DNA of 64,000 nt from Ectocarpus siliculosus. Lineage: Eukaryota > Sar > Phaeophyceae > Ectocarpales > Ectocarpaceae. The translations under genes were made by a program, and so were the position numbers. The stretch covers positions 155,984 through 219,983 of the forward strand of contig FN648236.1 in NCBI GenBank assembly GCA_000310025.1, in the 5' to 3' direction. A model generated the notes under the pieces. That model worked only from the letters and a program-made list of their open reading frames with translations, did not search any database and was not told the DNA's origin. Shown in pieces: positions 49,801 to 61,050 of the stretch (positions within the stretch are counted from its first letter, which is position 1; each line of letters opens with the position of its first letter).

Positions 49801-51940
49801 GGAGGGCCTTGCGGCTCGCTTCTTGTTTACCACAGATGGCAAGCTAAGACCACCTGGTTGTCATATCACCCTCCTCCCAAACTAGGTCCATATGCTGCTT
49901 GAACACGCATACCGCCTTGCAAAATGCCCTAACCCAAACCCTGTTACAATACCTCCTGATGTCTCGCAGGCACTGGCTTCGTTTTTAGAGATCGAAGAAG
50001 AACTTTGCAGCAATGAAGCAAGGTCGGTGGTTTCTGAAACCATGGCACCCTTCGAGGACCAGCTTATAGAATTACAGAGGGAAAAGGATTTTGCCGCTAT
50101 TCAGGTGCGAAGAAAGACCCAAGCCTACAGTAGCGAACGCACCAAGTCACGTTGCAATTTTTGCGCTCCGGTATCAGCTTCTCGGGAAGTCCCGCAAGTC
50201 CGGTACGTCTGGATGGTTAAATAGTGTTTGATTTTGGTCGGTGCGACCGGAACACCCATCGTCATGGCCGCTGTACACGTGTCGAGCAGGAATGCGGTCA
50301 ATCAAGTCCCGCCTACCCACGAAACAACTCCTGTCTTGCTCCACATACGCACGGCAACTACGAAACATACGAAAGCGCTCCTTCGTCGGGCCTCAGACAT
50401 AAAAGCTATTTTATCCTTCGCAGGCCACGGCGTACGGCGTGATAGTCAAAGGGCTTCAGCTCCAGCACGCGGCCAGGACGGTGGGGCAGAGGGGCAAGCT
50501 GGTTGCCATGAGCGACATCCATGGGAAGACCCTCAACCTCTTATTGGCTGGAAGGTACTACTGTACTGTACATGACGATCCTCCATATGTTAATGTCTTA
50601 CGTATACTTCGTTTTGTTTACTGGAGTTCGTTCGACCAACTTGCCTTCGTGCTTTTCCCGGCCTTCTTCATGTGTTGGCCTTGAGTATGTGCGGTCTATT
50701 GCTTGTGCTTGCTCTTGTATGCACAGCAACAAAAAGAGTTCGTTTCTACCGTTAGAAAACCGTCCGGATACTTCGTGATGGGTTCATAGTGCTATATCTA
50801 GGACCTGCCTGTATTTCTACGTACAGTAGTACCCTAACACACACTCTTCTGCGTTCGTCTTGCAGATTCTTATCTATCCTGAGGGCCGCCGAGACCAATC
50901 GTCTCCAAGTCTCCACCAGCCCCTTGCTCTTCATGCTGTTTCGAAGGCTGGTTGTCAGGTATCAATCGATGGTTGTCCGCTTCAATGTTAATGTTGCCTG
51001 GTCAACAAATGCTCTCTAAGCTCTGAAAGGGGTACAAAAGCGTGATTGATGTACTCTGCCGCCTCCCTCCGAAGCGTCTGCATATTGTTCTCAGGCGATC
51101 TCCCCTCTTCGTACTGAAATAGGGCAATTGAAAGCCCTTGGTTTGTGTTCAATGGCGACGACGTTCAGTACCTCGCCGGGCGATGCCTACGATATCTGTC
51201 TGTGACATCTTGAAAGGAGTCAAGACATACGGTAGACCTCTCTCTGTCGCTCTCAGATGTTTTTTGTGGCAACGCTCCGAATATGCCGCCACCCCTTGGG
51301 GTGAATCCTCATTATGAGAGAGCGACAACAAACAAGGGGCGGGTGGGAAGGCCTGGTGGGGGTCTACTGTATAATAGCGGTCGGTCAGGGCGGCAGACCC
51401 CCGCCCTGCGCCCAACGTTGACGTAGACTCGATGGAAACAGGAGTGGACACTTGAAAACAATGGTCACGATTGAAGATACACATTTTCCTGAGTTGAGCA
51501 GAACAACTTGGTATGCGTACCTCATGTGTTGAAATATTTTGAGGTGTAAAGCCTGCGTACATAGATAGGTTGAAATCTTGATGCTCGCTTTGCACCCAAG
51601 ATCATGTCCGACCTCGTAAACTCTGGGACAAATAAAAATATGCTACGTAGATATCCGTCGGGTTGGTGCTTGAAGGTTTCAGAGCAAGGACGTGAAACCA
51701 AGTTGGTTTGCTTGAACTGCCGAAGCACGACACCTCCTCCAACCCGTCCGTTCACGCTTGTCGACTCCTACCGATACCCCCGTGATTAACAAATCGCCCT
51801 GCAGGGCTGGACGGAGCGTTCTTTTGGATGAACTTTCACGAGAGCTTGACCGAGACGAAACGGCACTACACGCGCTTGAACTGGAGCGAATCGACGATGT
51901 CGACCGACAGCGGAGAGCTGGTCGTGATCGCACGGCATAG
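43864..51940 (+). CDS. RS-rich, IQ-motif helical protein of unknown function
   Basis: Twelve exons fit phase: 43864-44612, 44870-45314, 45942-46055 (least certain), 46541-46753, 47308-47421, 48086-48144, 48460-48523, 49140-49280, 49970-50104, 50424-50554, 50866-50958, 51805-51940. Stop TAG at 51938. Product about 757 residues. Residues 1-400 are Arg/Ser/His-rich with many SR, RRR, HHSRR and SSRHRDR strings, like SR-related proteins. Exon 4 has an IQ calmodulin-binding motif (VQRIARGIAARNR). The remaining short exons encode amphipathic helices rich in Val, Leu and Glu, for example VVKECAEEFLFGK, LVETVLEEGVVEAV and VDDLVSEALRVWMRE. The C-terminus (LLDELSRELDRDETALHALE) looks coiled-coil. The RS part (exons 1-2) and the IQ/helical part could be two genes; phase continuity is the only argument for joining them. 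No family recognised. Confidence 0.55.
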
Positions 51941-53519
51941 GCTGACGTCTCATCTTCTGGTTCTCCCGAACGCACTTTGTCGAAAATAACCGAGCCTCGC
52001 TGGCGGCACATTAGTCAAGAAAATACTCACGTGATTGCTGTTGGTTTGAGTTTTGGACGGTACCAGCAAACATACGGTTGGGTGCACTCTCGCACACTCT
52101 GGAAACTTCCATATGTTGTGACCGCCCGTGTCCAGCGTCGCTGTCCCACACCGCTCTACAATTTAGTTGTCTCTATCGACAGCCCATTGCAACAAAAAGG
52201 CGCTGAAAAGTTCCCCCCTTCAATACTCCAAGTGGAAGCGGCGACCGGTTAGAACGTCCAATGTCAAGGTATAGCGGTACCTACCCCCAAGAGTTGGGGG
52301 ATCCATCAGACGCGCACCGGGGTGCGCAAGGGTGCCCAAGGAAGGCACTAACGAGGAAATGATTCCTCACAGGTGTCGTCGAGTAGGTCTGGGGATGGAA
52401 CCCGATAAACGCCCACAGGAATGCGAGCGAGTTCGCACATGCTAGCCCGGGCGACTTCGGGAATCGCATGGGGTTGCAATAACAGAGAACACGACATTTT
52501 GCAGAGTGCTGTGTGTCGTGATTTCCATATTTTTAGTTTCCGTGTACCTCGACTGATGGTGTATGGCATCTCGATGTAGCACACGTCGACTAGTGGATGC
52601 TCTCATGAAAAATCGTAAAACCCGTATCCACACAGATAGCCAAGATCCACTAAGCAACTCGTTTGCGGCAACATCGGTGTAGGACCGTCTATGCCTCAAA
52701 GAAAGAGAAACGTTCAATAGGGAGCACGTCAAACAACAAATACTCTGGTACGAACCAAGAGCAGCTGCAACATGCACATTTTGTTTCCAAGAAGTGACGG
52801 GTTAGGAGATTGTGCACAGACAGGCATCGAACAAAACGCACGTTGAGGAAAAACATCGAAATACATTTCTTACTTCATTGTGTGTTGGCGACAACAAACA
52901 ACACAGCCTCATTTGCGGGGGGGTCATCCACCGCCAACCCCGCAGTACTCGAACTAAAGCAACCCAAGCTATGGTCGCTGGCGGGATAGGGTAACGACTT
53001 CAAATTATCATCCCATAACATTCTAGCTGCCTCTCTGCCTCCGCTCTTTCTCCAAGAAAACGCCGACCGTCCACGGCGGGGTATAAGCCGTTGCGTTCCG
53101 ATCGCCCGTCGCTCTTATCAAGACTTTCCCTAATTGTCTACATGTATGACGAGGAACGAAAAGAATAACACGAAAACTCCACAATGCTTTTCTCACACAC
53201 TTGTTGCAGCTCTGTCCATTCATCAACTTTTCAATGAAGAAATACGATGCAGATCCCCCCCGAAGTCGGGCAAAATATTAATCTGCGGACGCGTCATATT
53301 GAAGGCTGGAGACGGTGATGACCTGGTTTGCGTCTTCCCGGGACCCATTCGTGTCCGTTCGCGTATCAGCATCCCCTTCAAACGGAACAACAGGCAACCA
53401 CACAATTTTTTCTGCAACTAACCTGTCTCTGATTGCCCTCCGTCGCCTTAATTTGGTGAATGGCGGCTGTTCATCGCACCGTAGTCCCTCCTGTTGTGAG
53501 GTCGGTCTTGAAGCCCCTG
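51941..53519. other. Intergenic region, nothing recognised
   Basis: No motif-bearing frame, RNA gene or LTR could be identified here. If the neighbouring copia-type gag belonged to a complete element, its pol would be expected in this stretch on the minus strand; no protease, integrase or reverse transcriptase signature is visible. Confidence 0.4.
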
Positions 53520-54653
53520 TCACCACCGAGAAACGCCTCGTTGTCGTGGAAAGGGGGCGGATGCGAGAAGATCTCCAATTATTTCCTCCGCCGCCGACGA
53601 AAAATCCAGAACGGCAACGGCGTGTGCCGCCGCCCCCGCCGCCGCCGCCGCCCGTGCAACACGCGGTTCAAAACGAAAACATCTCCTCCACCACGGGTTC
53701 CGCTCGAGCACGCTGCTGAGCACGACACTCGGCGTCACTGTGCGTGGTTGACCTGTGCTTCGAGCACCATTTCCCCGCCTCTGCGCGACAACGGCTGGAA
53801 TTGCTCCAACCCTCGCCAGTCTCCTCTGCAGTGCCCTGCATTTCGCCTTGATGTCCCCCGGCTCACAACAGCAGTAACCAGATTCCTTTGGAGTATTGGC
53901 TGCTTGGCGGCTCCGACGCATGTACGTCCGCTGAATAGTGGCCTCGATCTGCGGAAGGTCGAACTCGGGGTCCTTGGTCACGAACAACGTCCTCACGAAA
54001 TCGTACTCTTCGGTGAGGTGTTCGATAACGATGAACTCAAGCTCGTCATAAGAATCAACTTCTCCTTGCTCCTTCTGCAGGTCCGTGCGAAGCTGATGCA
54101 GTGTGTTCAGGTACTCGTCCGGGTCTTGCCCGACAGACATTTGGGTGTGGTTCAAAGCGTCGCGGATGACCCGTGGAGAGGCGTACTTGGCCTTCAGCTC
54201 CCTCCACCCCGTTTGCCCGTTTGGCCCGTTTCCAATGCCGCCCGCGCGATTATTCCCCCCATGGCGTTTCACTAAGCCCTGGGGGATACCCGTCGTTGTC
54301 AGGCATAGCACGGCTTGCAGTCTTGAAGACGCACGATCCCATCGCGCCACTGTCATGGCGCCCTCCTTTTTCCCACCATCATCGTCTCCTCCTCCACCAA
54401 CTGAGTTGGAATTTGTGATGGAACTCTCCGCCGAAGGTCGCTGCGCCCCCCGAAGGACTGCACAGATATCCTCCTCCTTCGACATGGACAGCAATAACTG
54501 GATGCCATGGGCCCAGTTGCTGTACTGGATTGCCCAGGTGCTTATTCCCCTAGCTTCGAACTTCGTGGAGTGTTCGATAACGCGCCAAAGGTTTCCTTCG
54601 GATGACTCGTCCATGGTTGGCTGCACGATTGGTGTTCTTTTTTTGTTCTTCAA
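53520..54653 (-). CDS. Copia-type retrotransposon gag polyprotein
   Basis: An uninterrupted frame of 377 codons resembles the gag region of LTR/Copia elements, the structural protein that packages element RNA. Family-like parts are LWRVIEHSTKFEARGISTWA near the N-terminus, WRELKAKYASPRVIRDAL, DPDEYLNTLHQLRTDL, EFIVIEHLTEEYDFVRTLF and FDLPQIEATIQRTYMRR. The expected CCHC zinc knuckle near residues 265-280 is present only as YCCCEPGDIKAKC and lacks the histidine and the normal cysteine spacing. The last 90 residues are Ala/Arg-rich and unlike gag, so the frame may have run into other sequence. The likely start is the second Met (MDESSEGNLW, at about 54614). No pol follows and no LTR pair or primer binding site was recognised. 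It is either a fragment or a domesticated gag. Confidence 0.7.
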   Translation of the reverse strand: MKNKKRTPIVQPTMDESSEGNLWRVIEHSTKFEARGISTWAIQYSNWAHGIQLLLSMSKEEDICAVLRGAQRPSAESSITNSNSVGGGGDDDGGKKEGAMTVARWDRASSRLQAVLCLTTTGIPQGLVKRHGGNNRAGGIGNGPNGQTGWRELKAKYASPRVIRDALNHTQMSVGQDPDEYLNTLHQLRTDLQKEQGEVDSYDELEFIVIEHLTEEYDFVRTLFVTKDPEFDLPQIEATIQRTYMRRSRQAANTPKESGYCCCEPGDIKAKCRALQRRLARVGAIPAVVAQRRGNGARSTGQPRTVTPSVVLSSVLERNPWWRRCFRFEPRVARAAAAAGAAAHAVAVLDFSSAAEEIIGDLLASAPFPRQRGVSRW

Positions 54654-56922
54654 AACCTTCTTCGTTCGGGTGCTGTATTGACAGCATGATGTAGATGCCT
54701 ACAGTACTGCTGTAGGTACGAGGGGTTTCTCCCACTGCTGTCGTCGGTGGTGGCGTGTCTCTCACTCCCTGGGTCCTTGCTGCTGAAGATGATGGTGATG
54801 ATGGCTACTCTATGCCGCGTTCGGTCAAATTGCCGGTGGTCCAATATGCCGTCCTCACTTCCGAAACCGTTACGGGTGTTTGTTGGGATCCTCCTGATGA
54901 TTTTTGACGGTTTCGAGTCTCCAGACCTGAGCCTCCCAAAACCCAGACTACAGATTCTCCCTTGCGTGCCACGCGCTCGGGATCTCTGTGGAGCACGTTG
55001 ATAGCGGGATAGTCTCGAGGCGACGACGGGCTCTCTGTCCCAGCGAGCTATCTGTCCGACGGACTGTGAGAAGGTAGGGCTCCCTCCTGGTTCTCACGCT
55101 TCGGTCCCGCGCGAGTATATGCTGTCGAAGCTCGTCTCTTCTTGGTGATATGTGTACTAACCCGCAAAGAGGAAGTCGACCCACGCTGTGGAACAGATCC
55201 CGGTTGAACTTAGCGCTTGCTGTGGGTGCTGTGAGGTGGGAGAGATAGAGAGATGGAAGGTGGAAGAAACTTGTGATGAGTGAGGGGTGAGAGGTGCTGA
55301 ATCGTCGTTGTCATCGGACACCGTGTCGAGAACATTCTAGAAAACGGGCCGATGATCTAGACGACGCATCTACGGAGATTCAAGCAATGTGCAGTAACGG
55401 CCCGTCGGACAATTGCGGATCTACTTGTATGGAGAGGATGGAAAACGAAGCACATATTCCCGCGCGTACCTTGCCAACACAGCTGCCGGCATTAAGACGT
55501 GTGTCACACAGCCCTTTAATCATCCGTATAAGCTCGTTCACATCTGGTACACAGTCTCCCTGCGAAAACCGGGGGTGGGCATAGAAATATTACCGTTCCA
55601 CGAGTAAATAGCGCTAAAGCGGGTAGCCCATTGTTTCGTTTCGCCAAATCTTCAAAATAGAAGGAGCTACAGAAAAGTATAGACACCATTTTCCATCTTG
55701 AAAAGGAGCCCTACATACAGCACACACAGTCGTTTGCCATGTATTGAAACGTTTTCCAACTGCTTCCACAGCAGTCGGTGTGGTTGTCTTCGACACATCT
55801 ACGTATCAGCAGACCCTCTACTGCTGTACGCACACCAAGTCACCAGAATTGCTGTCGACATATTTCGACATGCATTTCAGTCCTACTTGAGAGTTTTTCA
55901 GTCAGTTCTCAAGACCTGCAACCTTAACCTTCGTTGCACACATACGAAGCAGGAACCGCATCGAGATCCAGCCATCTATTTATTTCGTTGATGTATTATT
56001 GTCTGGGAGCGAGCTCGGCTCTTCCCAAAACAAGGCGTAGAGGCTACCACCGGTCTCACTGGAAAAAGGAGATTTGCAGCGTCTTGGGATGCCACCAAGT
56101 CATGAGAATAAGTGAGATCAAAGCAGCACCTCACATCCACCGCCATATCGGAAGGACAGCGCAAGCCAAGTGTGAAGATTTCAAGCTTGTTCGAGCAAAA
56201 ACAAGCACCTGGTTTCTGTTCACACTCACTATAATAGTGAACTACGTACGTCCGGGGCCTTCAACTGAGAACGTCAATGTCCCGTCCTGGCTCAAAACAT
56301 TGGTTTGTCACCGCCGTCGAGAATAGACTTGCATCTAAGATGTGCCAGGATCCATCGCTGGAGAAGCGCTTCTTGACAATTCTTCCATGCTTGTGGACTC
56401 TTGGGTCTTCTAAAATCAGAATTCTCAATGGCGGGCCCGAAGTTTGCGTGAAAGTGGATGCGGACGGTTCTTTCCGATCGATTCCGCACCGGTCAAACCC
56501 ATAGACACCTCAAGGAGAAAAAGTGTAGCGCAACATCGACAAATAAACAGGTTGTCGTTGTCAATCACCTTGTTGAAGTGGCACGTGATTGCTTGAGCGA
56601 AGAATGTTTAAGCCCATGGCAAGAAGGCCGTTGAAAAACACCCTTTGCGAACGAGCTCCTACTGTACAAGCCTGTGACGTTGCTCTGCACCAACTATAGA
56701 AACCTTCAGCAGCAGCAGCACCACCGACGCTGCTGCCGGAGCACCAATCTTTCACTTGAGCGCAACTTTTGCCACTTCGAAGCGGAGTCCTCGTCGCTAC
56801 GTTTGAAAACCCTAACGGTGATCAAGCTCACAAGGGAAACGATAAACCGCACGCGAACATGTAATTCATCTGTTTGCCGCTGCTTCCCAGCGGTCAACCG
56901 CGCCAGCCCCCGCTTGATTTAC
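54654..56922. other. Intergenic region, nothing recognised
   Basis: It should contain any 5' LTR of the neighbouring gag element and the missing 3' end of the nucleoredoxin-like gene. Neither was identified. A short palindrome-like CCTACAGTACTGCTGTAGG lies at about 54699-54717. Confidence 0.4.
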
Positions 56923-59593
56923 GTCGTCCACGCCGTTCATGGTCAGGAGAACCCCGTCCGACGCGCGGAACACGGCGAGCGTAGGGATGCCTCCCTTTCG
57001 ATCGGAGGGAGACATGCCCAAGGCCGTCACCTCTGATCCAGCACACGCCCCGAAACGCCTGTTGTAGTTGAATTTTTGACCGCGGGAAGAACAAAATGAT
57101 AAAGTGAGGGTGTGATGCGGGCCCGGCATGGCGCACGCCGTTATGCGGAGCGGTTGCTGGGGCGGTGCTGAGAGTTTATGGAGGCGCTTATTGGGCGGAT
57201 CTGGTCGATGCTCGCCCTGTCTTGCAGAAGTCTTGTGAAAAAAGGACCTACCACTACATGTGATATAGGGGGTACAACACCATTCCACTAAACCCTGAGA
57301 GCTCCCTCTCCGGTGTTCTTGTTGCAGGCAAGGTAGACCTTGCCAGCGGCGGTTTCACGATATTATATCTCCATTTTGCGAGGGTGCCGGTGTTCCGGGC
57401 GGCAACCCATCCGCAGGAGAAACATGCGATGAATTGTGGGAGCTAGAGGACCAGTCCTACCAGTGTCACCCTATGCAGTCCTTCCTTCTCATGCCTTCAT
57501 ACTGGTCAAACAAAAAAAAAAAACGCGTGTTTAGGCAAGTTTAGGCAACTAACTCGTTTCTCTCGCCTTTTGAGATCAGCCCGGTGTTCGCCGTCGAAGG
57601 TCACGGCCGGCCAATCCGCGTGGAGAACTTCGGAAGTTGCGAGGCCCCGGGCGAAAGCAGACACATAATAAGAAGGAAAAGACAGCGCAAGAGTTTCGTC
57701 GGGTTGGATGCTGCTGTCGTTACGCGTTCCTTTCAAGTTGGCTGGCTTGCCAAGCTCGGGGAATCCATGCCTTGGTCCCGATGGGCAAAGTTACCGCACG
57801 TTAGGCTAGCCCAGCAACATCTGAATCCTTAGGCAACACGCAGGGCGTTGCGCACCAACCGGTTGGCCTAATCTTGTGTCCCACTCTTCTCGTCTGCGCG
57901 TTGTTGATCTCGCAGGAAAAAATAACCCCAACCCCACGACTCGCAGCAATGTGATCTCACCCTCCTCCATGTAACGGCGCTGGAGTTCCTCGCTCCTGTC
58001 CGAGCTAATGAAGACGATGTCGGCCTGACCTGGCTTGAACCCCTTGAACGCTTCCACTAGCGACGGCACGAACCTCACACAGTCTGCCAAAAGCGTGAGG
58101 TCATTGGTGTGGAAGGCGCGGTTAGGGATTCTGTGGCATTGAGGCACTGGGTTGCTACGGAAATGCAAAACGCCTCTTGTGTCCGGTTGTAGAGATACTG
58201 GCTGATGTCAAACTCCAGCGGCGGAGAACAGGCTACTGAGGATTGCTGACAGAGGTAAGGAGAGAAAGAGAGGGAAAGGGAGAGAGGGAGGGAGAGGGAA
58301 TATGGAGGGAAAAAAGAACACCTATGAACACAACGCCACGTCTCTGGGATCGCTTCGCACCTGTACATATTCTGAAGCAAGTTTGTGTCGGGCTCCGAAT
58401 TCGCTCAGAGGTTGTGATGAGCGGGTGATCGCGTTCAGTATGCGAAAAAGAGTACCGGAAACACGTACACACAGATGCATGATGTTTTCCTTCCTTGTTT
58501 TTCTGCATCGTCCGACATGTGTGATACGTCTGTCTGCATATTGTACACTTTTCGACACTTTGGCACGAGCTCAGCACAGACTGCATCGCCGATGTGATTG
58601 ACTGGCCGCCAGGCGAACATCAACTCATCCCTATCGAACACAAAAGCAATTTTAGTAGGAGGTTCCTGTGCATGTCGTTTTGAGTCAAGGCGAAGATTGT
58701 CTTGTAGAGCAAATCCTCTGTGATCAGCTCCGGATCTTGAGAAAGGGCAGCAAGAGGTCGAAGAGAAGGCAGTGTGCTGCCGCCTGGGGTGTATCGCATC
58801 CGGCCTCTTCACACTACGTACCCTACCCCTGCCTACATGTATACCAGATTCCTGTGTTGTTTGTCGGAAACTCCGTGTTGAGTGCTGGCGTGCTGCGACG
58901 CAGCAGTCCCCAACGTATCGACCGGCAGAGACAAGAACGGAAATGTCACATAGTCTTCCAATGCTGGCGTGTACTGCTGTAGCGCCAGGATCCTCCTCGG
59001 TAATCGGTTGCATTTGTACTTGACCCTCGGACACGTTGAAGTATTAGTATCACTCTCCTAGAGAGCCACCTCCAGAGTTGTTATTCTTGGCAAGGTTGCC
59101 CCCTCTCACCCACGCTGAGCATATGCATAAATGCGCCACCGCACACAGCGCGTATGAGTAGCGGTTACCCCCAATCTACCCGGATCGGTGAATCGGTACA
59201 TCGGTCCAAACGTCCAAACCTGGGGGACATCTGCGGAAAAACTTGTTGTGACACTGCTTTAATTGTACAACAGTAGATAACTTCGCGCATGCGGTCGTTC
59301 TCTCTCCCGCTCCCTGTGCAATGCAACTGAACTCCACTGCACACTGCAAGTGATTACCACTGCTGACCTGCTGCTGCACCCGTAAAGGGCTTTGTGCCAA
59401 GAGCACCATCACGACCCTGCACATTGTCACCTCGGGTCAACTACAGTAGACAACAACAAACCATCCAGGAACCCGACTCACCAGGGCACCACTGGCTGGA
59501 GAAAAACAGACAGAGCAGAGGCGCGTTTAGTGACGGTGGCGTAGCAGCGCCCGCCTTGGCCAAGAACAGGGGAACTCCATCCAAGATACTCAT
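56923..59593 (-). CDS. Nucleoredoxin-like thioredoxin-fold protein (3' end not found)
   Basis: Exons in transcript order: 59593-59482, 58083-57961, 57627-57567, 57058-56923. The start is ATG at 59593-59591 (MSILDGVPLFLAKAG). The first intron splits the active site; the join gives LLCLFFSSQWCPDCVRFVPS, a WCPDC redox motif in place of the usual WCPPC. Then come DIVFISSDRSEELQRRYMEE, DWPAVTFDGEHRADLKR, RFGACAGSE and GIPTLAVFRASDGVLLTMNG. This is the family order: beta-strand, CxxC helix, SSDRSE, W-P, GIPTL with the cis-Pro. Such proteins are cytosolic or nuclear disulphide oxidoreductases. The third intron needs a GC donor (AAG/GCGAGA) to keep frame. An insertion of about 15 residues before GIPTL is longer than usual. 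A last exon after 56923 is expected but was not found. Confidence 0.75.
58255..58318. repeat. Purine-only (GA-rich) tract
   Basis: About 60 bp on the plus strand are nearly all purine (AGAGAGG/GGGAGAG-type runs), inside the first intron of the nucleoredoxin-like gene. Simple sequence of this kind can form triplex DNA; no function is implied. Confidence 0.75.
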
Positions 59594-61050
59594 CTTCTCG
59601 TACGCCTTGCACACAAATGATCGCGGCCCTTGAGTGCCTTGGCCCTGCACAGTGGGGGTGACGCAAACTTGTTGCGGGGGGTGAAGCAAATTTGTTCGTA
59701 CTGTTCGTGCATGGCTCTAACCAGCTGCCAAACTGTCTGGGCCAGAGCTGGACTGCTTGGACAGCAGGAGCGAGCCTGGGGTGCGATCGTAGTCTGCAAG
59801 ACCAGTTGGACGGGGCCATCATGTGAGAGGATCCGTTGTACCGTGGGATGCTGTGTGCATTGGTGTGTGGATGTCTGTGAGCTTGCCGTGAGATCAAGCC
59901 CAGCGAGTCCGCAGATTCGTGCTTGCCGACTCGCCTCATGATCGCTTGCCGGCAGTGTTGTATCCATCTATCTCCTCCGTCCGACGAGGGGATACCGCGA
60001 GAGCTCTTGGGGCATGTATCGTTGAGGGAAAGCCAAGGGCCGTCCCAGCTTCGCCGTCTTGATGCAAGGGGCGAAGACGTTGACGTTCAAGGAACGACAG
60101 GAACAGCCATGGAACTGTGTTTCCCCCCGCCCTTTGAAATTCAAACTTACAAATTCGCGCTGCAACAAACCGCGGAAAGAGGTGCCCTCAGCTGGGATCG
60201 CAGAAACAGCGTGCTGGATACACCTTAAACCGTCCGGAGCTTTTGGCTGTCACTGTGGCAGGATCCCCGTTGTAGAACCCTCACTGGCAATTGGCTAGTT
60301 GGTGGTTGTGTCGTCCCATTGAATCTGGCGGAGGACAACTTACAGCAGACAGCAGTTTTTTGGTGGTGCAGGCATGCTCGCACGCTGCCGCCCCTTGGCG
60401 GGCTTTTGATGTTCGCGCAACATCGATGAAAAAAATGGGAGGGGGTGAACAATCGCTTTTACCCTACGTTGATCTCCATCAAGGGGAAAAATAATTGGAC
60501 ACCGCATTAGCCTCTGCCCTCTCTCGCAAGAAAAGCTGTTGTACTACGGAAGATATCACCCCCTTCCCTTGGCCATGTTGAACACCAACCCATGCCAGCT
60601 ATTGTGTCAACCAATACACCATATCCATAGGAAGCTGGGGTAGGGTAAAAAGTCCCTGCATTTAGTTGACACCCACTCTATTTTCCCACGTTTGTCTCAT
60701 CTCCGTGGCGACAATGGCAAGTGTAGGCCAGCCAACACCGTGATCCTGATGATTTCTACCTGCAGATCGAGGGTCAATATCAGAGCCATTGGACCCTCGT
60801 CGGTTCACGCGCCCGAATGTTGTGTGCCGCTGTTTTGCGAATATGGCGCTTGCTATCGGCAAACACCCACCCGCACAATCCCAGTGTTCCGTATATACCA
60901 TCTCGTACCAGTACTGGTTAGGTTTCGGGTAGCAGTGCTACACACTTGCGTATCCCCGCGTTTATCAATCCGCTGGCAAACCCGCCTTGTGCTCATCGCA
61001 GCCCATCCCCTGGACGTGCTTCCCTGCCTGCCGCATTTGCCCCCTTAAGG
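59594..61050. other. Divergent region between nucleoredoxin-like gene and MRE11
   Basis: The two genes point away from each other. The start codon exon of MRE11 must lie here or just beyond, but could not be fixed. Other frames in the stretch have no motif support. Confidence 0.4.

Noticed and set aside
51149-51595. Minus-strand frame of 148 codons
   Set aside because: Lies in the last intron of the RS/IQ gene, without motifs or splice partners.
52812-53421. Short frames between the RS/IQ gene and gag, checked for pol
   Set aside because: No reverse transcriptase, integrase or RNase H residues were found on either strand.
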